A stretch of 15,150 nt of DNA from JBGPFS01 sp041483455 (GCA_041483455.1 JBGPFS010000036.1:1-15150), one strand, 5' to 3'. Positions 1-7,812 are shown, counted from the stretch's first letter. Notes: generated from the sequence alone by a model not told the origin. Made by a program: numbers and translations.

Positions 1-259
1 CCGTTCCTGCCGAGGCGGTGGCGCCGGCAGTCTCGAACTCGACCCAGCGCGGCTCCCCGGCCTGGAGACCGGCGATCGAGACCCCGATCCAGCGGTTCGG
101 AGTGGGCGAGGGCCCGACCGTGGAGCTCGAACCGCCGCACCCGGCGAGGGTCAGCGCGGATGCTCCGGCCAGGAACGCGCAGCCGGCCACGAAGTCGCGC
201 CGCGTGATGAAGGCCAGGTCTCGGGGCGAGGCTCCGGGCATCGAAGGGGCCTCGGTCAT
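1..259 (-). CDS. Rieske iron-sulfur protein, N-terminal part (runs off the left edge)
   Basis: Only the first 86 codons are inside the window. The N-terminus has a twin-arginine signal (TRRDF, residues 19-23), a hydrophobic core and a lipobox-like LAGC with Cys41, so Tat export and membrane anchoring are likely. After a short Ser/Pro spacer the segment WIGVSIAGLQAGEPRWVEF (about residues 57-75) resembles the first strands of a Rieske 2Fe-2S domain as in cytochrome bc-type quinol oxidoreductases. The two cluster-binding CxH/CxxH motifs would lie beyond the edge and cannot be seen. The ATG at 259 has a GAGG 8 nt upstream; a GTG two codons earlier is possible. It lies 52 bp after the pseudo-receiver gene on the same strand. 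It could instead be a Rieske-type ferredoxin-like lipoprotein outside a bc complex. Confidence 0.72.
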   Translation of the reverse strand, partial: MTEAPSMPGASPRDLAFITRRDFVAGCAFLAGASALTLAGCGGSSSTVGPSPTPNRWIGVSIAGLQAGEPRWVEFETAGATASAGT

Positions 260-311
260 CGCCACGGCCTCGGCCGATCGCCGCTCGACCCCCTGCCGGC
301 CGGCCGGTCGC

Positions 312-749
312 TCAGACGCCGCCAAGGGTCTGCCCTACCGGGAGCATCGCCGTCGCCACCAACGTGAGCGCGCTGACCACGGCCGACCGGTCGACCCGCT
401 TCATGTGCCGGATCACCCGGAGGATGCCATCCGGTCTGGCGGGGATCTCCTCGCGCTGGTACTGGAACGTCGGGCCGGCGTCCACGCCGACGACGATGAC
501 GAGCGCATCCGGGACGGCCCTCAGCAGATCGGTCGCGTCGAAGCAGGGACCTCGCTCGAGGATGACGACGTCGGGCGCGGCCGCGAGCGCCTCCTGGGCT
601 GCGATCGCCTCGTCGGCGGCCCCGACCCCGACGCATTGGAGGGCCGCGATCTCGAGGTCGGGCTCGGATGCGAGCAGCTTCGCGAGTCCCAGGCCGAGGA
701 GTGGATGCGTGTACAGGATGACGACGGACACGCGCCGCGGCACCCGCAT
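312..749 (-). CDS. Degenerate receiver-domain (pseudo-receiver) protein, no output domain
   Basis: The protein has 145 residues. Its first 115 follow the receiver fold of NarL-type regulators: a first strand VSVVILYTHP, helix LLGLGLAKLLASEPDLEI, and third strand PDVVILERG. The acidic pair that binds Mg2+ is replaced by Tyr13-Thr14-His15, and the phosphoacceptor Asp by Glu65. The usual Thr/Ser on strand 4 is Gly88 or nearby, and no conserved Lys is evident, so phosphorylation is unlikely. There is no C-terminal HTH; instead residues 122-145 form a moderately hydrophobic tail that may bind a membrane or partner. The ATG at 749 is chosen over upstream in-frame ATGs because it has a strong GGAGG 6 nt before it. 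The gene lies 205 bp downstream of a functional response regulator on the same strand. Its function is unknown; a stand-alone adaptor is a guess. Confidence 0.75.
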   Translation of the reverse strand: MRVPRRVSVVILYTHPLLGLGLAKLLASEPDLEIAALQCVGVGAADEAIAAQEALAAAPDVVILERGPCFDATDLLRAVPDALVIVVGVDAGPTFQYQREEIPARPDGILRVIRHMKRVDRSAVVSALTLVATAMLPVGQTLGGV

Positions 750-755
750 GGCATT

Positions 756-760
756 CCTCC
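756..760 (-). promoter_or_regulatory. Shine-Dalgarno site fixing the pseudo-receiver start
   Basis: GGAGG (within GGGGAGG) on the minus strand lies 6 nt before the ATG at 749. The upstream in-frame ATGs at 764 and 914 lack such a site, so the longer reading is disfavoured. Confidence 0.7.
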
Positions 761-847
761 CCATGGGACGGTGGGCCGACCTCCCCAGCCGGCGGGCGCC
801 TCTTCCGACCCTAATCATTCGCCCGATCGCGACCCGATACCATCCCC

Positions 848-869
848 GGCCCGACACATTCGCCGGGCC
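848..869 (-). terminator. GC hairpin after the response regulator
   Basis: A perfect 6-bp stem GGCCCG/CGGGCC with a 10-nt loop lies about 85 bp past the stop of the response regulator. There is no T-tract, so it is a weak terminator candidate and may be chance in this GC-rich DNA. Confidence 0.22.
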
Positions 870-954
870 TTCGGCTCTACCCGGGGGGTACCGGTCGGTA
901 CGCGCAGGAGCCACGGCGTGCTGCCGCGATCCGCCGGCCGTCGATCCGGCCCAC

Positions 955-1635
955 CTACGACGGACGGTGGCCCAGCCCCTGTCGCACCACGTAGGCCGCC
1001 GCCTGGATCCGGTTCTCGAGCTGGAGCTTCTCGAGGGAGTTGTGGACGTGGTTCTTGACCGTGCCCTCGGTGATCGAGAGCCGTCCGCCGATCTCCTTGT
1101 TGGAGAGCCCTTCGGAAACGAGCTGGAGGATCTCGACCTCGCGCCGGGTGAGGTTCGGGCCCTCGGGCTCAGCGGCGGCGACGGTCCGGACCGCCGACTT
1201 GCCGCGGAACTCGGCCAGGAGTCGGCCGGCGATGGCGGGCGAGAGCGGCGTCTCGTCCCGCATCACGGCCCGGAGCATGTCGTAGAGCTGCTCCGGGCGC
1301 AGGTCCTTGAGCAGGTAGCCGTGGGCGCCGTAGCGGACCGCGTCGAAGAGGTGGTCGTCCGATTCGGAGACCGTCAGCATCACCACCTTGATCGCCGGCA
1401 GCTGATCGCGGATGAGACGGACCGCCTCGACCCCGTTCATGACCGGCATCTCGACGTCCATGACGACCAGGTCGGGAGACAGGGCGTGGGCCTTCTCGAC
1501 CGCGTCGAGGCCGTTCTCGGCCTCGCCGATCACCTCGACGTCGGGCTGCTCGTTGAGGAGCGTGGCGATCGCCCGCCGGAAGAGAGGCTGGTCATCGGCG
1601 AGTAGGATCCGGATGGGTCCGGGCACGGGCACCAT
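955..1635 (-). CDS. NarL/FixJ-family response regulator
   Basis: The 226-residue protein has a complete receiver domain: acidic pair Asp14-Asp15, phosphoacceptor Asp60 (VVMDVEMP), Thr88 and Lys110. A LuxR-type HTH follows at about residues 162-206 (LTRREVEILQLVSEGLSNKE, then TEGTVKNHV). It should bind DNA after phosphotransfer from the histidine kinase encoded immediately upstream. The gene starts inside the last 44 bp of the kinase gene, so the two are probably translationally coupled. The start is uncertain within codons 1-4: ATG at 1635 sits directly against GAGGTGA, whereas the GTG at codon 2 is 6 nt from GAGG and fits better. The regulon is not deducible from the sequence; the neighbouring pseudo-receiver and Rieske genes are possible targets or co-transcribed genes. 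Confidence 0.93.
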   Translation of the reverse strand: MVPVPGPIRILLADDQPLFRRAIATLLNEQPDVEVIGEAENGLDAVEKAHALSPDLVVMDVEMPVMNGVEAVRLIRDQLPAIKVVMLTVSESDDHLFDAVRYGAHGYLLKDLRPEQLYDMLRAVMRDETPLSPAIAGRLLAEFRGKSAVRTVAAAEPEGPNLTRREVEILQLVSEGLSNKEIGGRLSITEGTVKNHVHNSLEKLQLENRIQAAAYVVRQGLGHRPS

Positions 1636-3421
1636 TCACCTCGACGAGATCGGGAGCTGCGGGCGAGACGCTCGGCAGGCGCGGAACGCTGGCCACGACC
1701 CGGGTCCCGCGCCCAGGGGACGTTTCGATCGTCAGGGTACCGCCGATCAACTCCATCCGTTCACGCATCGTGTGCAGGCCGAACCCGTCCCGCCCGAGCA
1801 GGGTCCCGGTCAGATCGAAGCCCCGCCCGTCGTCGGCCACGACGACCTCGACCCGGTCGTCCGGCGTGTCGATGTGGACGACCGCGGCCTTCGCCCCGGA
1901 GTGCTTCCGGACGTTCGTCAGGGCTTCCTGGATGACCCGGATCACCTGCACCTCGGTCCGGGGCGAGAGGGCCGGCTCGCCGTCCAGGCTCGTCTCCAGG
2001 GTCGCCCGGACGCCCGACTGCTGGCCGTACTTCTCGAGGAACGCACGGAGGCCCTCGACCAGCCCGCGATCGGCCCGGCTCGACTCGCGGAGGCCCAGGA
2101 TCGCCTCGCGGACATCCCGGTAGGCCTCTTCCGCCAGATCGGCCAGCTCGGCCAGCTCGGCCTGCAGGGCAGGCGCAGCGACGACCTCGATCTTGGAGCC
2201 GAGCGCTCGCAACCGGAGGTGAGTGACGCCCAGGACCTGGGCCAGGCTGTCGTGCATCTCGCGGGCGATCCGTTCGCGCTCGGCCACGATGGCGCCCTGG
2301 CGCTCGGCCTCGAGCATCCGGGCACTGGTGATCGCGATCGACGCCAGGCCGCACAGCGTCGCAAGGTAGCTCCGATCGCGCTCTGTGAACGGGTCCTCGG
2401 CGGTCCGGCCGAGCCAGATGTCGCCGAGGGCCCCCTCGGGGCTTCGGATCGGCACCTCGATGTCGGCCTCGATGCCCGGGGTCGAGCGGACCGGGCAGGC
2501 GAGCAGGTGGGCGCCGAGGTCGGCGAAGCGGTCCGGGTCCGGGGACAGGCACACCGTGCCGTCCCCGAGGGCCGTCATCCCGGCCAGCGTCCCATCGAGC
2601 TGGACCGAACGGGAGGCGCTCGCGCTGAGGCACATCACGGCTTCGTCGGCGCCGAGCTGCTCGCGGGCGTGCCCGACGACCGCTGCGAGGATGTCGGCCA
2701 GTGCGTTCTGGTTCGAGATCTGGAGAAGCACGTCGAGGAGCCCGTGGCCTTCTCGCTGACGGCGCCGGAGGTCGGCGATGAGCGTCCGGATCTGGATCGC
2801 GCTGGCCAGCTGGTGGCCGATGTTCTGGAGTGTCGCCGAGGCGAGGAGGTCGGGCTCCTCGGCGCCTTCGGGGAGGTGCAGCCGCATCCGCCCGACGACC
2901 GAGGCTCCGCTGGACAGCGGGATGTCGATCAGGTGGGGTACGGCAGAGCCGACGGACGGCATCGCGGAGGCATGGGCGCCGGCGACGAGCCGGCGCTCGA
3001 CGCCGCCATCGCCGGGAAGCCGGCCCTCCGGCTCGAAGACCGTCACGGCCGCCTCGGTGGCCCCGGTCGAGGCGATGACGCTGGCGAGCGCGGCGTCGAT
3101 GATCGCCTCCACCCCGAGCTCGCCCTCGACGGCCGTCGAGACGGAATTGACCGCGGCGAGCTCGCGGTTCTGGCGGACGACCTGGCGCTGGGCGCGCTCG
3201 ATGAACGAGAACATCACGAACGCGAAGGCGACGGTCGCGCCGACGGTGACGGCCGCGAGCGCGAGATGGCCGTTCTGGCGCGCGGTGTCGTTCTCGATCC
3301 AGGCCGCTCGGGCGATCTCGAGCCCGACGATGAAGACGACCGGCAGGACGACGCCGACCCACCGCAGGCGCCGCAGGTCCCGCATCCCGCCGTGGTTCCC
3401 GTCGTCGTTCGGGGAGTCCAA
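1592..3421 (-). CDS. Membrane sensor histidine kinase with GAF domains (NarL-type, HisKA_3)
   Basis: The protein has 609 residues from the TTG start. Two TM segments (about 22-41 and 53-74) enclose a short loop of about 12 residues, so there is little room for an external sensor. Two GAF-like regions follow (about 90-218 and 226-370), implying cytosolic ligand or redox sensing. The HisKA_3 dimerisation helix has the motif ERERIAREMHDSLAQVLG with His390. The ATPase domain has an N-box (E499, N503), DDGRGF (530-535) and GFGLHTM (546-552). It should phosphorylate the response regulator that overlaps its 3' end. The TTG at 3421 has GGGAGGT with 8-nt spacing, whereas the in-frame ATG at 3385 (597 aa) has no Shine-Dalgarno and the ATG at 3493 would add a non-hydrophobic tail. 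The catalytic assignment is firm; the signal sensed is unknown. Confidence 0.92.
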   Translation of the reverse strand: MDSPNDDGNHGGMRDLRRLRWVGVVLPVVFIVGLEIARAAWIENDTARQNGHLALAAVTVGATVAFAFVMFSFIERAQRQVVRQNRELAAVNSVSTAVEGELGVEAIIDAALASVIASTGATEAAVTVFEPEGRLPGDGGVERRLVAGAHASAMPSVGSAVPHLIDIPLSSGASVVGRMRLHLPEGAEEPDLLASATLQNIGHQLASAIQIRTLIADLRRRQREGHGLLDVLLQISNQNALADILAAVVGHAREQLGADEAVMCLSASASRSVQLDGTLAGMTALGDGTVCLSPDPDRFADLGAHLLACPVRSTPGIEADIEVPIRSPEGALGDIWLGRTAEDPFTERDRSYLATLCGLASIAITSARMLEAERQGAIVAERERIAREMHDSLAQVLGVTHLRLRALGSKIEVVAAPALQAELAELADLAEEAYRDVREAILGLRESSRADRGLVEGLRAFLEKYGQQSGVRATLETSLDGEPALSPRTEVQVIRVIQEALTNVRKHSGAKAAVVHIDTPDDRVEVVVADDGRGFDLTGTLLGRDGFGLHTMRERMELIGGTLTIETSPGRGTRVVASVPRLPSVSPAAPDLVEVNGARARTHPDPTRR

Positions 3422-3429
3422 CCCGGCAA

Positions 3430-3434
3430 CCTCC
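3430..3434 (-). promoter_or_regulatory. Shine-Dalgarno site pointing to a TTG start of the kinase
   Basis: GGAGG (in AGGGAGGT) on the minus strand is 8 nt upstream of an in-frame TTG at 3421. The first ATG before the TM segments, at 3385, lacks a comparable site. Confidence 0.55.
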
Positions 3435-3535
3435 CTGGTTCGTCGGGGGCCCCCTGGCGGCGAAGTCGTCCGGGCCGCAAGGCTGCCGGACATGGGACGC
3501 CGCGGGACGCTCCCCTTCCTTGTTCGCGTCGAGCC

Positions 3536-3541
3536 ATCCTA
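3536..3541 (-). promoter_or_regulatory. Possible -10 element for the kinase/regulator operon
   Basis: TAGGAT on the minus strand lies in the 206-bp region between the divergent kinase and transporter-peptidase genes. No convincing -35 is visible at 16-18 bp, so this is tentative. Confidence 0.25.
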
Positions 3542-3594
3542 CCCGCCCGGCGCCTTGTCGGGCACCGGGGCGGGTGGCCCGCTTCGAAGGGCCA

Positions 3595-3621
3595 TTGGTC
3601 CCGCCGAGCGGGCCGTATCAT
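3595..3621 (+). promoter_or_regulatory. Candidate promoter, leaderless, for the EamA-M23 gene
   Basis: TTGGTC (3595-3600) and TATCAT (3616-3621) are separated by 15 bp. The -10 ends 6 nt before the ATG at 3628, which places the expected transcription start at or next to the A of the start codon. No Shine-Dalgarno precedes that ATG, consistent with a leaderless mRNA. Confidence 0.5.
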
Positions 3622-3627
3622 CGCCCG

Positions 3628-5403
3628 ATGATCGACCGCCGGCTGGTGATGGAAGGCCGACGTGGCGTGGCCTTCGCCGTCGGGGCGGCGATCCTGTTCG
3701 GGTCGGCCTACGTCGCGACGGCGTTCCAGCTCCGCTCGTTCTCGCCCCTCGGGGCGGCGGCCTGGCGGAGCATCCTGGGTGCGGCGATCCTGTTGCTGGC
3801 GCTCCGCCTCGCCGGCCGCCCCCTGGGATCCACCGGGTCCGCCTCGACGATCGCCCGTCTCGTTCGGCTGCTGGTCCTCGGGGCGTTCGGGGGGTTGTTC
3901 TTCCTGGCCGGGATGAACCTGGCCGTCCAGGCGGAAGGGGCGACGATCACCGCCTTCGTCGCCGGCCTCTACGCGATCCTCGCCGCGCTCCTCGCCCCGA
4001 TCGTGCTGCGCGAGCGTCTCGGACGGCCGGCCCTGGCCGGGTTCGCCTGCGCGCTCGTCGGGACCGCGTTCCTGGCCGAGCTCGATCCGGCGCGCCTTAC
4101 GGTCGGTGGCCTCGGCGCCGCGGTGGGCGCCGCGATCTCGTACGCCGCGTTCCTTGTCCTGGCACGGCGCTGGTCCGGGCCGTTCGAGCTGTCCGCCACG
4201 ACGATCACCCTGGGCAACTTCGCGGTCGGCGGGGTGGGCCTGACCGCCCTGGCGGCGCTCGAAGATCCGGCGGGGCTCGTGCCGGCGCGGCTGGTCCCGG
4301 AGGCCGTGGTCGCGCTCGCCTGGCTCGTCTTCGTCTCGGTGGCGGCGCAGCTCCTGATCATGGCCAGCGTTCGCCGCGTCGACGCCCGCCGGACCTCGGC
4401 GGCCCTCCTCCTCAACCCGCTCACGGCGGCCGGCCTGTCCGCGTTCCTGCTCGGTGAGCGGCTGACCGAGCTCCAGCTGGGCGGCGGCGCGCTCGTGCTG
4501 GTCGGGATGGCGGTCTCGAGCGGACTGGCCGCCCTGGTCCTGCGCCGGATCGGGTCCCGGGCTGGGCGCTGGGCCCTGGTCGGGATCGTCGCCGCCACGG
4601 CGATCGTCCTGGGCGGGCCGCTGGCCGTGGGATCGCCGATCGTGTCGATGGGGCTCGGGGCGCCCGCACCCGACGGCGGGCCTCGGACGCACGGGCTTGA
4701 AGCGGGGATGGGCCCGTCCGCCGGCAGCGGATCGACGACCGGGGTCGCGCTCGCCGCGGATGCCCCGGGCCTTGGCATCCCCCGCGCGGTGCTCGGGGAG
4801 GCGCCGTCGGCGCCGGACCCTCGTTCGCTCGGCGGGTACGTCTGGCCCCTGCCCCATGGGCGGGTCACGAACACCTTCGGGCCGTCGTGGTGGAGCGACA
4901 CGGCCCTCGACGGCCAGCGCTTCCACGACGGGCTCGACCTGGCCACGTTCTGCGGCGACCGGATCGTGGCGGCCCACGACGGGATCGTCATGGCGGTGGG
5001 GCGGAGGGTCGACCCGTGGATGGGCTGGATCGGCTCGCTGGAGCCCTCGCGCCGGCACCGCGACAGCCTCCGACTGTGGGGCCAGCTGCCGATCGTGATC
5101 GTCATCGACGACGGAAACGGCTACCGGAGCATCTACGCGCATTTCAACGCCACCGCCGTGACGGTCGGCCAGCGGATCCGGGCCGGCGAGTTCCTGGGCT
5201 GGGAGGGGCGGACCGGCTTCGCGAGCGGCTGCCACCTCCACTACGGCTTGTTCAGCCCGTTCGAGACGGCGACGATGGAGCTCCGGGCCGACGTCGCGAA
5301 GCGGACGAAGCTGCCGAGCCACGAGATCGCCCGGATCGATCCGCTGATCGTCCTGCCGGGGCGGGCCGGACCCGCGACCCCGTTCTACCCGGAGCGGCGG
5401 TAG
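3628..5403 (+). CDS. EamA/DMT transporter fused to an M23 metallopeptidase
   Basis: One open frame of 591 codons. Residues 12-306 are a drug/metabolite-type transporter with ten TM segments in two EamA repeats; LYAILAALLAPIVLRERLG (114-132) and LLLNPLTAAGLSAFLLGER (260-278) are the typical repeat ends. A further hydrophobic segment (about 314-335) and a Gly/Pro/Ser-rich linker to about 400 follow. Residues 403-575 form an M23/LytM peptidase with HDGLD (His433, Asp437 as Zn ligands), YAHF (His505) and CHLHYG (His536 catalytic, His538 Zn ligand), all intact. With the usual N-in/C-in EamA topology, the eleventh TM would place the peptidase outside, facing the wall. The ATG at 3628 is chosen for a -10 element 6 nt upstream; ATG 3649 is possible. 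No stop or shift separates the halves, although internal initiation from the extra TM, acting as a signal peptide, could yield a separate peptidase. The solute carried and peptide cut are unknown. Confidence 0.9.
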   Translation: MIDRRLVMEGRRGVAFAVGAAILFGSAYVATAFQLRSFSPLGAAAWRSILGAAILLLALRLAGRPLGSTGSASTIARLVRLLVLGAFGGLFFLAGMNLAVQAEGATITAFVAGLYAILAALLAPIVLRERLGRPALAGFACALVGTAFLAELDPARLTVGGLGAAVGAAISYAAFLVLARRWSGPFELSATTITLGNFAVGGVGLTALAALEDPAGLVPARLVPEAVVALAWLVFVSVAAQLLIMASVRRVDARRTSAALLLNPLTAAGLSAFLLGERLTELQLGGGALVLVGMAVSSGLAALVLRRIGSRAGRWALVGIVAATAIVLGGPLAVGSPIVSMGLGAPAPDGGPRTHGLEAGMGPSAGSGSTTGVALAADAPGLGIPRAVLGEAPSAPDPRSLGGYVWPLPHGRVTNTFGPSWWSDTALDGQRFHDGLDLATFCGDRIVAAHDGIVMAVGRRVDPWMGWIGSLEPSRRHRDSLRLWGQLPIVIVIDDGNGYRSIYAHFNATAVTVGQRIRAGEFLGWEGRTGFASGCHLHYGLFSPFETATMELRADVAKRTKLPSHEIARIDPLIVLPGRAGPATPFYPERR

Positions 5404-6794
5404 CGACGCCCGACGAGCGCGAAGGCAGGCAGTCGGGAGAGCGACTCCGACAGCGGCGGCGCCGGCCGGCCGTCGCGGCCCTCGACGGCCAGCAGCGAAT
5501 CGGTGGCCGTCGCGTCGGCGGGCCGCGCGTCGACGACCGCGAGGTCGATCGCCACCCGCCCCGGCTCAGGGGTCCCCAGCCGGGCGATCGCCTCGATCGG
5601 CTCGGCGCCCGGCTCGTACTCGACCCTGATCTCGGCCTCCGACCGCCAGTGCGGCCGGCGCAGGAGGATCGCGCGCCAGGCCCCGCCGACCGCCGGCGTG
5701 ACGGTCCCATCGCCGGGCAGCGGGTGGAATGCGAGCGACTCGCCGCGCGCCCAGCGGGCGGCCTGGTGGAGGAGGGCGTACTCGTCGAGGTCGGCGTAGC
5801 CGGCCAGGTCGGCGGCCGGCGACCGGTCGCCCACGATCGCCCGGATGCTCGTCCCGAAGACGTCGGCCAGGTCGAGGTCGATCGCCCGTACGGTGCGGTG
5901 GAAGTAGACCTGCTGGTACATGAACAGCCGGGCGGTCAGGAACATCTCGAGGGCCCCGAGGCCCGGTTCGTAGAGCGTCAGCCCTCGATCCCCGATGAAG
6001 CTGTACCGACGGAGCCGCTCGACGTCGACCGGACCGACGGCCACCCCGGCCAGGTAGGCGTCGCGCCGGACGTAGTCGAGGTTGTCGACCGTGAAGACGC
6101 CCGACAGGAGCGGCTGGAGCCAGCGGACCCAGCGCGGCATCGCCGGGTCGAGGAGGGCCGGCTTGCTGACGATGAACGAGACCCAGCGCGGGTCGATCGC
6201 CTCGCCCGGTGCGAAGGCATCCCGCTCAGGCGGTCCTCCGCCCGGGGCCCGGCGAAGGTCGCGGATCAGGTCGCCCAGCTCTCGCTCGACGATGAGCTGG
6301 CTGAGATCCTCGTGCGAAAGCCGCTTGCCGGCCGGCCGACGAGGGTCGGGCGGAGCCGCGAAGTCGGCCAGGACGTGGTCGTCGAAGAAGTGGGCGAACG
6401 GGCCGTGGCCCACATCGTGCAGCAGCCCCGCCATCCGGAGCGTCTCGACGACGAGGCCTTCCGAGGGGACGGGCTCGCCCGCCGCGACGATCAGTGCGGC
6501 CCGGAGGCTCGGGTAGAGGTGACGGGCCCACGTCCCGGCCTCGTGCATCACGCCCAGGCCGTGGACGAACCGGCTGTGCTCGGCCGTCGGGAAGACCCAG
6601 CGCGCGCTCTGGAGCTGGCTGATCCGGCGCATCCGCTGGAGCCAGGCGGTGTCGAGGAGGTCCTCCTCGGCCGCGGCCTCGTCCGGCAGCCCGTGGGCGC
6701 GGGACTCGCGGGGTTCGAGCCGCTTCGTCAGCTCGATGTAGCCGTGGATCGGATCGCTGATCAGGTTGACCGAGGCGAACGGGTGGCGGGCCAT
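5385..6794 (-). CDS. HD-domain phosphohydrolase, COG1078/dGTPase-like
   Basis: The 469-residue protein begins with the family's typical LISDPIHGYIEL and LLDTAWLQRMRRISQL (47-62). The HD metal site is complete: His78 (SRFVHGLGVMH), His126-Asp127 (LLHDVGHGPFAH) and Asp237 (VDNLDYVRRD). Relatives are SAMHD1-like enzymes and bacterial dNTP triphosphohydrolases, which remove triphosphate from dNTPs; substrate here cannot be read from sequence. The C-terminal 150 residues are less familiar. The ATG at 6794 is 4 nt past the stop of the WYL regulator gene, so coupling in one operon is likely; upstream in-frame codons lie inside that gene. Its 3' end overlaps the convergent EamA-M23 gene by 19 bp. Housekeeping nucleotide control or a phage-defence role are both possible. 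Confidence 0.93.
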   Translation of the reverse strand: MARHPFASVNLISDPIHGYIELTKRLEPRESRAHGLPDEAAAEEDLLDTAWLQRMRRISQLQSARWVFPTAEHSRFVHGLGVMHEAGTWARHLYPSLRAALIVAAGEPVPSEGLVVETLRMAGLLHDVGHGPFAHFFDDHVLADFAAPPDPRRPAGKRLSHEDLSQLIVERELGDLIRDLRRAPGGGPPERDAFAPGEAIDPRWVSFIVSKPALLDPAMPRWVRWLQPLLSGVFTVDNLDYVRRDAYLAGVAVGPVDVERLRRYSFIGDRGLTLYEPGLGALEMFLTARLFMYQQVYFHRTVRAIDLDLADVFGTSIRAIVGDRSPAADLAGYADLDEYALLHQAARWARGESLAFHPLPGDGTVTPAVGGAWRAILLRRPHWRSEAEIRVEYEPGAEPIEAIARLGTPEPGRVAIDLAVVDARPADATATDSLLAVEGRDGRPAPPLSESLSRLPAFALVGRRYRRSG

Positions 6795-6798
6795 CGGC

Positions 6799-7806
6799 TC
6801 AGCGCCCGTCCGGCGCATACGCAGCGGCCGCCCGTCCCAGGATGGCCGCGACCTCCGTCCGCAGCTCCGCCGGGGCGAGGACCTCGGCATCCGCGCCCCA
6901 GCCCAGGATCCAGCTCCGGACCTCGAGCGTGCCGGAGACCCGGGCCCGCCAGGTCAGCGATCCGTCGGGACCCGGCTCCGTGGCCTCGCTGGGATGCCAG
7001 CGCGTCTCCTGGACCCGGCTGGCGACCGTCGACGAAAAGCGTACGACGACCTCGACCTCGGGCTGGTCGGCCACGATGTCCCAGGCCCGCTCGAGGGCCT
7101 GTTCGGCGTTCCCATCGTCGGGCGGCTCGAAGACGCGCGGGGTCAGCGTGACCGCCTCGATCCGCTCGACCTTGAACGTCCGGACCGCGTTCCGCGTCTC
7201 GTCGTGGCCGATGAGGTAGAGCGCCCGCGTCGTCAGCGACGGCTCGAGGAGGTAGGGCCGGACGGTGGCGGGCCGGGACCCCGGCCGGCCGTCGTACGTC
7301 CCCGTGCGGTAGCGCAGCTCGACGACCCGGCGTTCGGCCCAGGCGCGGGTGAGCGTGGCCAGGATCGCCCGCCGGTCGCGTGGCTCCGTTCCCAGCCGGC
7401 GCATCCGGTCGAGCGTGTCGGCGACGTGGGCCGCGAGGACCTCGGGCAGGCCCTCGGCGATCTTCTGGAACGCGCCGGCGAGGTCGGGATCGTATTCGTC
7501 GGCGTAACGGGCCATCAGCCGGGCCGAGAGGAAGACGGCCATCGCCTCCGATTGGGTCAACTGGAGCGCCGGCAGCAGGCCCTTGCCCTCGAGGCCGAAC
7601 CGGCCATCGTCGCTCCAGACCGGGATGCCGAGCTCCTCGTCGATCGCCTTGAGATCGCGGTACACGGTCCGCTTCGACACATCGACGGCTCGCGCGACCT
7701 CCTCGGGCGTGGCCCCTCGTTCGCTCCGCGCCTCGAGGAATCGGACGACGCGGTAGAAGCGCGCGGTCCGATCCCGCTTCGCGCTCAGCCGGTCGCGCTC
7801 GTCCAT
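6799..7806 (-). CDS. WYL-domain transcriptional regulator
   Basis: The protein has 335 residues. A winged HTH occupies residues 14-64 (ATPEEVARAVDVSKRTVYRD). The WYL domain spans about 146-228, with ALYLIGHD (196-202) and RTFKVERIEAV (209-219) at the positions of the WYL signature, and a C-terminal WCX-like extension runs to 326. WYL domains bind nucleotide or nucleic-acid ligands and usually control linked genes. The ATG at 7806 is preferred because GAGG lies 6 nt upstream; a GTG at 7818 is the alternative. It sits 14 bp after the membrane-protein gene and 4 bp before the HD phosphohydrolase, so it probably shares their transcript and may autoregulate it. Confidence 0.94.
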   Translation of the reverse strand: MDERDRLSAKRDRTARFYRVVRFLEARSERGATPEEVARAVDVSKRTVYRDLKAIDEELGIPVWSDDGRFGLEGKGLLPALQLTQSEAMAVFLSARLMARYADEYDPDLAGAFQKIAEGLPEVLAAHVADTLDRMRRLGTEPRDRRAILATLTRAWAERRVVELRYRTGTYDGRPGSRPATVRPYLLEPSLTTRALYLIGHDETRNAVRTFKVERIEAVTLTPRVFEPPDDGNAEQALERAWDIVADQPEVEVVVRFSSTVASRVQETRWHPSEATEPGPDGSLTWRARVSGTLEVRSWILGWGADAEVLAPAELRTEVAAILGRAAAAYAPDGR

Positions 7807-7812
7807 GCCCGT

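Noticed and set aside
750..914. N-terminal extension of the pseudo-receiver gene to ATG 914
   Set aside because: The extension is Arg/Gly-rich with no fold, and the ATG at 749 has a strong Shine-Dalgarno at ideal spacing.
18..1058. Long plus-strand open frame opposite the Rieske, pseudo-receiver and regulator genes
   Set aside because: Its product is Arg/Pro/Gly/Asp-rich without domains and lies antisense to three genes with clear family motifs; such shadow frames are expected at this GC content.
3214..5322. 702-codon minus-strand frame across the EamA-M23 gene
   Set aside because: The product is low-complexity (Arg, Asp, Gln, Gly, Pro) and antisense to a gene with intact transporter and peptidase motifs.
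3628..5403. Splitting the EamA-M23 gene into two adjacent genes
   Set aside because: There is no stop codon, frameshift or clear internal Shine-Dalgarno between the halves, so one gene is the simplest reading; internal initiation remains a caveat.
6705..6725. GGTTCGAGCC resembling a tRNA T-arm
   Set aside because: It lies inside the HD phosphohydrolase coding region and no acceptor, D or anticodon arms can be built around it.
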